A stretch of DNA of 25,934 nucleotides from JAIPGX01 sp041650475 (GTDB taxonomy: Bacteria; Babelota; Babeliae; Babelales; UASB340): NCBI GenBank assembly GCA_041650475.1, contig JBAZLD010000017.1, positions 1-25,934 of the forward strand. The letters are read 5' to 3'. Below, piece after piece: positions 23,068 through 25,934 of the stretch. Position 1 is the stretch's first letter; each line of letters opens with the position of its first letter. The notes under the pieces were generated by a model. That model ran no database searches. It had not been told where the DNA came from and worked only from the letters and a program-made list of their open reading frames with translations. The translations under genes were made by a program, and so were the position numbers.

Positions 23068-24721
23068 AAGATTTTTGTTATCTTTATTTATTTTTATGAT
23101 AACTATTATTTTATTAGGTTTGCCTTTTATAAATTGGGGTTTTTTACACGATGATTTTGGGGTTGTTTGGAGTTCAAAAATCGATAGTTTAAAAAATTTG
23201 ATAAAATTTTTTTATAATTCTGGAATGACTGTTACTGTTCAGCCTTCAAATTATATTGAGCCAGAACAATCTTTTTTTGTCGTTTATTACCGTCCTTTTG
23301 TATATATTTTTAATGCTTTGCAAATATTATTATTTAATTTTAGTGCTTATGGTTTTTTGTTGGTAACAATTTTATTGCATGCAATAAACGCTGTAATTTT
23401 GTTTAACTTATTTTACCCATTTACAAGTACATTATTTGCATTTTGGGGTGCTATGTTTTTTGCTTTTCATGTTAGTCTTTCTTCTTGGCTAGGATGGGTT
23501 GCAGGACAAGCACACATTTTTAATTTTTTATTAATTTTATTAGTTATTGTTTTTCTTAAAAAATATTTAGAGAACAGAAATAAAATAAATTATATTTTTG
23601 CTCTTATTTTGTTTTTAATATCTCTTTTTACTCGAGAGACTGCAATAATAATGCCATTATGGCTGATGTATGCTACGTATTTGTATGAAAATTATTTACA
23701 AATTAATACAAAAAATTTTTTTCAAAGTATTTTTAAATATATTAAATTTACTTTGCCTTTCTGGCTATTTACTGTTTTTTATTTTGTTGTACGGTATATT
23801 TTATACCCAATAAAATGTGCAGGGCCATCTCAAATTGAAATAAATCCATTAAAATTTTTAATTAATTTAAAATATCGCTTTTTTGATTTAGTGACTTTTT
23901 TGTCGGATATATTTGGTTTGTCTTTTTTGCCTGCAGGTCATCAAATATTAAAGGGCTCTTTAATTATTATTTTTTTTACCTGCTTTTTATGGTCTTTCAA
24001 GAATAATACTAAAAAAAAATATATTTTATTTTTTGTTTTTAGCATGATCTTATTTATGTGGCCAGCTGTTTTGCGATATTATTCTTCTAGATATCTTTAT
24101 AAGGCATTACCATTTTGTGCTTTAACAGTAATGTTTTTAGTAAATTTTTATAAAGTAAAAACTAAATCTGGCAAATTAAACTATATTAAATTTAGTTTAA
24201 TATTTTTTTATAGTTTTCTTATTATGAGCATTTGTTCTTTATTTTTTGCTATGAAAAAACGTGAAATTTTTTTACATAAATTAAATACTGCTTTTATTGA
24301 ATTAGCTCAAGAGACTAAAATACAAAATAGGCCTATCTGTTTTGTAGGTTTGCCTTGGGGAACTTTTATAACGGGATCTGCCCAAGGTATGTGGATCAAT
24401 GGTGTCAAGCAGCCAGTTTATTATGATAGACGCAGTTGGGGATTTAGTGTTAGAGATATTTTTGAAAATTTATTAAATATCGAAAAAATTTTACAAAAAA
24501 ATAAAATTGTGGGTTTTAGTTTAAAAACTAGTGATCCTGATAAATTATGGATTACTTCTGGTGGGCAAGAAGAGTTTGCAATGGGACAACAAATTATTAA
24601 TGAACAAAAAAATGGCAGAGTTACAGATACGTCTTTTATTTTTGATAAAAAATATTTAGATCAAAATATGATTTTTGTAACTTGGGATTATGAAAAGTTA
24701 AAATTTAAAATACTTAATTAG
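23042..24721 (+). CDS. GT-C/TMTC-like membrane glycosyltransferase
   Basis: 559 residues. This is the best-formed family member: TM1 followed by WGFLHDDFGVVW (Asp37-Asp38), YYRPF (82-86), HAIN (113-116), FAFHVS (140-145), WLGWVAGQAH, TRETAIIMPLW, and MWPAVLRYYSSRYLYKALPF before the last membrane segments. The C-terminal soluble domain has NRPICFVGLPWGTF, QPVYYDRRSW, a VTDTSFIFD strand and the final TWDYEKLKFKIL. The Asp pair in the first outer loop and the YRP/HxxN/AFH pattern fit GT-C enzymes, which use polyprenyl-phosphate-linked sugars. The substrate is unknown. It overlaps the methyltransferase gene by 26 bp, so they are translationally coupled. Confidence 0.77.
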   Translation: MEFAKLKNKRFLLSLFIFMITIILLGLPFINWGFLHDDFGVVWSSKIDSLKNLIKFFYNSGMTVTVQPSNYIEPEQSFFVVYYRPFVYIFNALQILLFNFSAYGFLLVTILLHAINAVILFNLFYPFTSTLFAFWGAMFFAFHVSLSSWLGWVAGQAHIFNFLLILLVIVFLKKYLENRNKINYIFALILFLISLFTRETAIIMPLWLMYATYLYENYLQINTKNFFQSIFKYIKFTLPFWLFTVFYFVVRYILYPIKCAGPSQIEINPLKFLINLKYRFFDLVTFLSDIFGLSFLPAGHQILKGSLIIIFFTCFLWSFKNNTKKKYILFFVFSMILFMWPAVLRYYSSRYLYKALPFCALTVMFLVNFYKVKTKSGKLNYIKFSLIFFYSFLIMSICSLFFAMKKREIFLHKLNTAFIELAQETKIQNRPICFVGLPWGTFITGSAQGMWINGVKQPVYYDRRSWGFSVRDIFENLLNIEKILQKNKIVGFSLKTSDPDKLWITSGGQEEFAMGQQIINEQKNGRVTDTSFIFDKKYLDQNMIFVTWDYEKLKFKILN

Positions 24722-24727
24722 GTATTT

Positions 24728-25729
24728 ATGATAAAAAAAGTTTTAGTTACTGGCGGGGCGGGATTTTTGGGAAGTCATATTTGTAAAAACCTTCTAGAAA
24801 ACAATTTTTATGTTATTGTCTTGGATAATTTGCAAACCGGCAGATTAGATAATATTGCCAGGTTAATAAATAATAAAAATTTTGAATTTATAAAACATGA
24901 TATTATTGAGCCAATAAATTTTACAAATCTTGATTTTATTTTTAATTTAGCCTGTCCAGCTTCGCCTCCAAGGTATCAGGCTGATCCAATACACACAACC
25001 AAAACTTCTGTTTTAGGCAGTTTAAATATGTTAGAACTTGCAAAAAAAAATAATGCTAGAATTTTGCAAGCATCAACGAGCGAAGTTTATGGTGATCCAA
25101 ATATTCATCCGCAAGTTGAAAATTACAAAGGCAACGTAAATCCCATTGGAATTCGTGCTTGTTATGACGAAGGCAAACGTTGCGCAGAATCTTTATTTTT
25201 TGATTATCAGCGCATGTATAATTTACAAATAAAGGTGGTGCGAATTTTTAATACTTATGGTCCAAATATGGATCCACAAGATGGTAGAGTTGTTAGCAAT
25301 TTTATAATGCAAGCTCTACAAAATAAGCCATTGACTATGTATGGTGATGGTACACAAACAAGATCTTTTTGTTATGTTAATGATTTAATAGATGGCATTT
25401 TAAAAATGATGTTTAGTGATCAAAATTTTTATGGTCCAGTAAATTTGGGAAATCCTGTTGAATATAATTTGTTAGAATTAGCCAAAGTAATTTTGGAGTT
25501 AACTGGAAGCAAATCTGAGATTATTTTTAAAAAATTACCTCAAGATGATCCAACAAAAAGACGTCCTGATATTAGCTTGGCTAAAAAAATGTTAAATTGG
25601 GAACCTAAATTTGATTTAAAATTGGGCTTACAAAAAACTATAAATTATTTTGAAGAAGTTTTAAAAAATGAAAATTGTAATAGCTGCAGGCGGAAGATTT
25701 CACGCTCTACACTTAGCTCATCAACTTGA
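24728..25729 (+). CDS. UDP-glucuronate decarboxylase (UXS-like extended SDR)
   Basis: 333 residues. GGAGFLGSH (9-17) is the NAD loop. Diagnostic UXS blocks are NLACPASPPRYQ, TTKTSVLGSLNMLELAK, STSEVYGDPNIHPQ, GNVNPIGIRACYDEGKR (catalytic Tyr and Lys in YDEGK), RIFNTYGPNMDPQDGRVVSNF and GDGTQTRSFCYV. UXS oxidises and decarboxylates UDP-glucuronate to UDP-xylose, so the glycan probably contains xylose or a derived pentose. No UDP-glucose dehydrogenase is seen in the window. The family fold should end near NYFEEVLK. The last 18 or so residues overlap the next gene for 62 bp out of frame and look like read-through after loss of a stop: one T fewer in a TTTT run would give GTT TAA. Confidence 0.92.
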   Translation: MIKKVLVTGGAGFLGSHICKNLLENNFYVIVLDNLQTGRLDNIARLINNKNFEFIKHDIIEPINFTNLDFIFNLACPASPPRYQADPIHTTKTSVLGSLNMLELAKKNNARILQASTSEVYGDPNIHPQVENYKGNVNPIGIRACYDEGKRCAESLFFDYQRMYNLQIKVVRIFNTYGPNMDPQDGRVVSNFIMQALQNKPLTMYGDGTQTRSFCYVNDLIDGILKMMFSDQNFYGPVNLGNPVEYNLLELAKVILELTGSKSEIIFKKLPQDDPTKRRPDISLAKKMLNWEPKFDLKLGLQKTINYFEEVLKNENCNSCRRKISRSTLSSST

Positions 25730-25934
25730 AAAAAGAGGGGTATTATCAAAGCTTTTTATCAGTGGATATGGCAAATCTGATAAAAATTATATAAACCCAA
25801 ATTTTGTTTGTAATAATAATTTTAATAATTATTTAGATTATTTTTTTTCTAAATTTAAAATTAATAAATTTGTTAATAAATCAAACTACTATGTTTTTAA
25901 AGATAATTTATTTGATTATTGGCTAAATAAACAA
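25668..25934 (+). CDS. Glycosyltransferase N-terminus (GT4-like), cut by the window end
   Basis: An open frame from the ATG at 25668 runs off the window (89 codons seen). It begins MKIVIAAGGRFHALHLAHQL and continues with EKRG and a hydrophobic strand. An N-terminal Rossmann strand, the GGRFHA loop and a helix with HLAxQLEKRG are typical of GT4-family retaining transferases in polysaccharide loci. The remainder seen is Asn-, Phe- and Lys-rich. It would transfer a sugar from a nucleotide donor in the cytosol. It starts inside the end of the decarboxylase gene. The family call rests on the N-terminus alone. Confidence 0.65.
   Translation, partial: MKIVIAAGGRFHALHLAHQLEKRGVLSKLFISGYGKSDKNYINPNFVCNNNFNNYLDYFFSKFKINKFVNKSNYYVFKDNLFDYWLNKQ

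Overview
The window is very AT-rich and gene-dense, with short spacers, many overlapping genes and several small secreted proteins whose signal peptides end in Ala-Met-Gln. Ankyrin-repeat proteins, GIN-domain surface proteins and two C-terminal CaaX-like motifs suggest a host-associated, probably intracellular bacterium. The signal-peptide style and low G+C resemble Candidatus Dependentiae (TM6/Babeliae). That assignment is inference from protein style only, because the window holds no rRNA or other phylogenetic marker. No tRNA, rRNA, CRISPR array or insertion sequence was seen.

Layout. (1) 1-1277: 3' part of a multi-membrane-span GT-C-type glycosyltransferase. (2) 1269-2420, minus strand: AAA-type ATPase with a DUF4143 C-terminal half, convergent with the first gene. 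(3) About 2720-8113: an island of six exported proteins. Two are paralogous GIN/DUF2807 beta-repeat proteins on the plus strand (2826 and 5869) that share nearly identical promoter regions. Between them lies a three-gene minus-strand operon (5663 to 4077) with two related ankyrin-type proteins and an unrecognised protein. A larger ankyrin protein follows at 7190. Hairpin terminators separate the blocks, and a GC-enriched non-coding patch sits at about 6850-7000. (4) 8179-9951, minus strand: a membrane-anchored short-chain dehydrogenase and a polyprenyl-phosphate glycosyltransferase of the DPM1/GtrB type. (5) 10078 to the window end, plus strand: one continuous envelope-glycan operon of at least 15.8 kb.

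How the genes fit together. The operon carries what looks like a complete route to GDP-D-glycero-alpha-D-manno-heptose: a transaldolase able to supply sedoheptulose-7-phosphate, GmhA-like isomerase, HddA-like kinase, GmhB-like phosphatase and HddC-like guanylyltransferase. It also carries a UDP-glucuronate decarboxylase-like enzyme (UDP-xylose), a second nucleotide-sugar epimerase, a UDP-galactopyranose-mutase-like flavoprotein, two methyltransferases, a cytosolic GT2 and the start of a GT4-like transferase. Interleaved are four full-length members of a large membrane family that resembles GT-C/TMTC-type transferases, which use polyprenyl-phosphate sugars. The fifth member is the truncated gene at the window start. 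The divergent GtrB-like gene could make their lipid-linked donor. I read the locus as synthesis and periplasmic assembly of a heptose- and pentose-containing surface glycan.

Main points of interest: the five-member GT-C family with its uncharacterised C-terminal domain, the self-contained heptose pathway, two neighbouring exported proteins ending in Cys-Thr-Ile-Leu, and the conserved duplicated promoter with a palindromic core.
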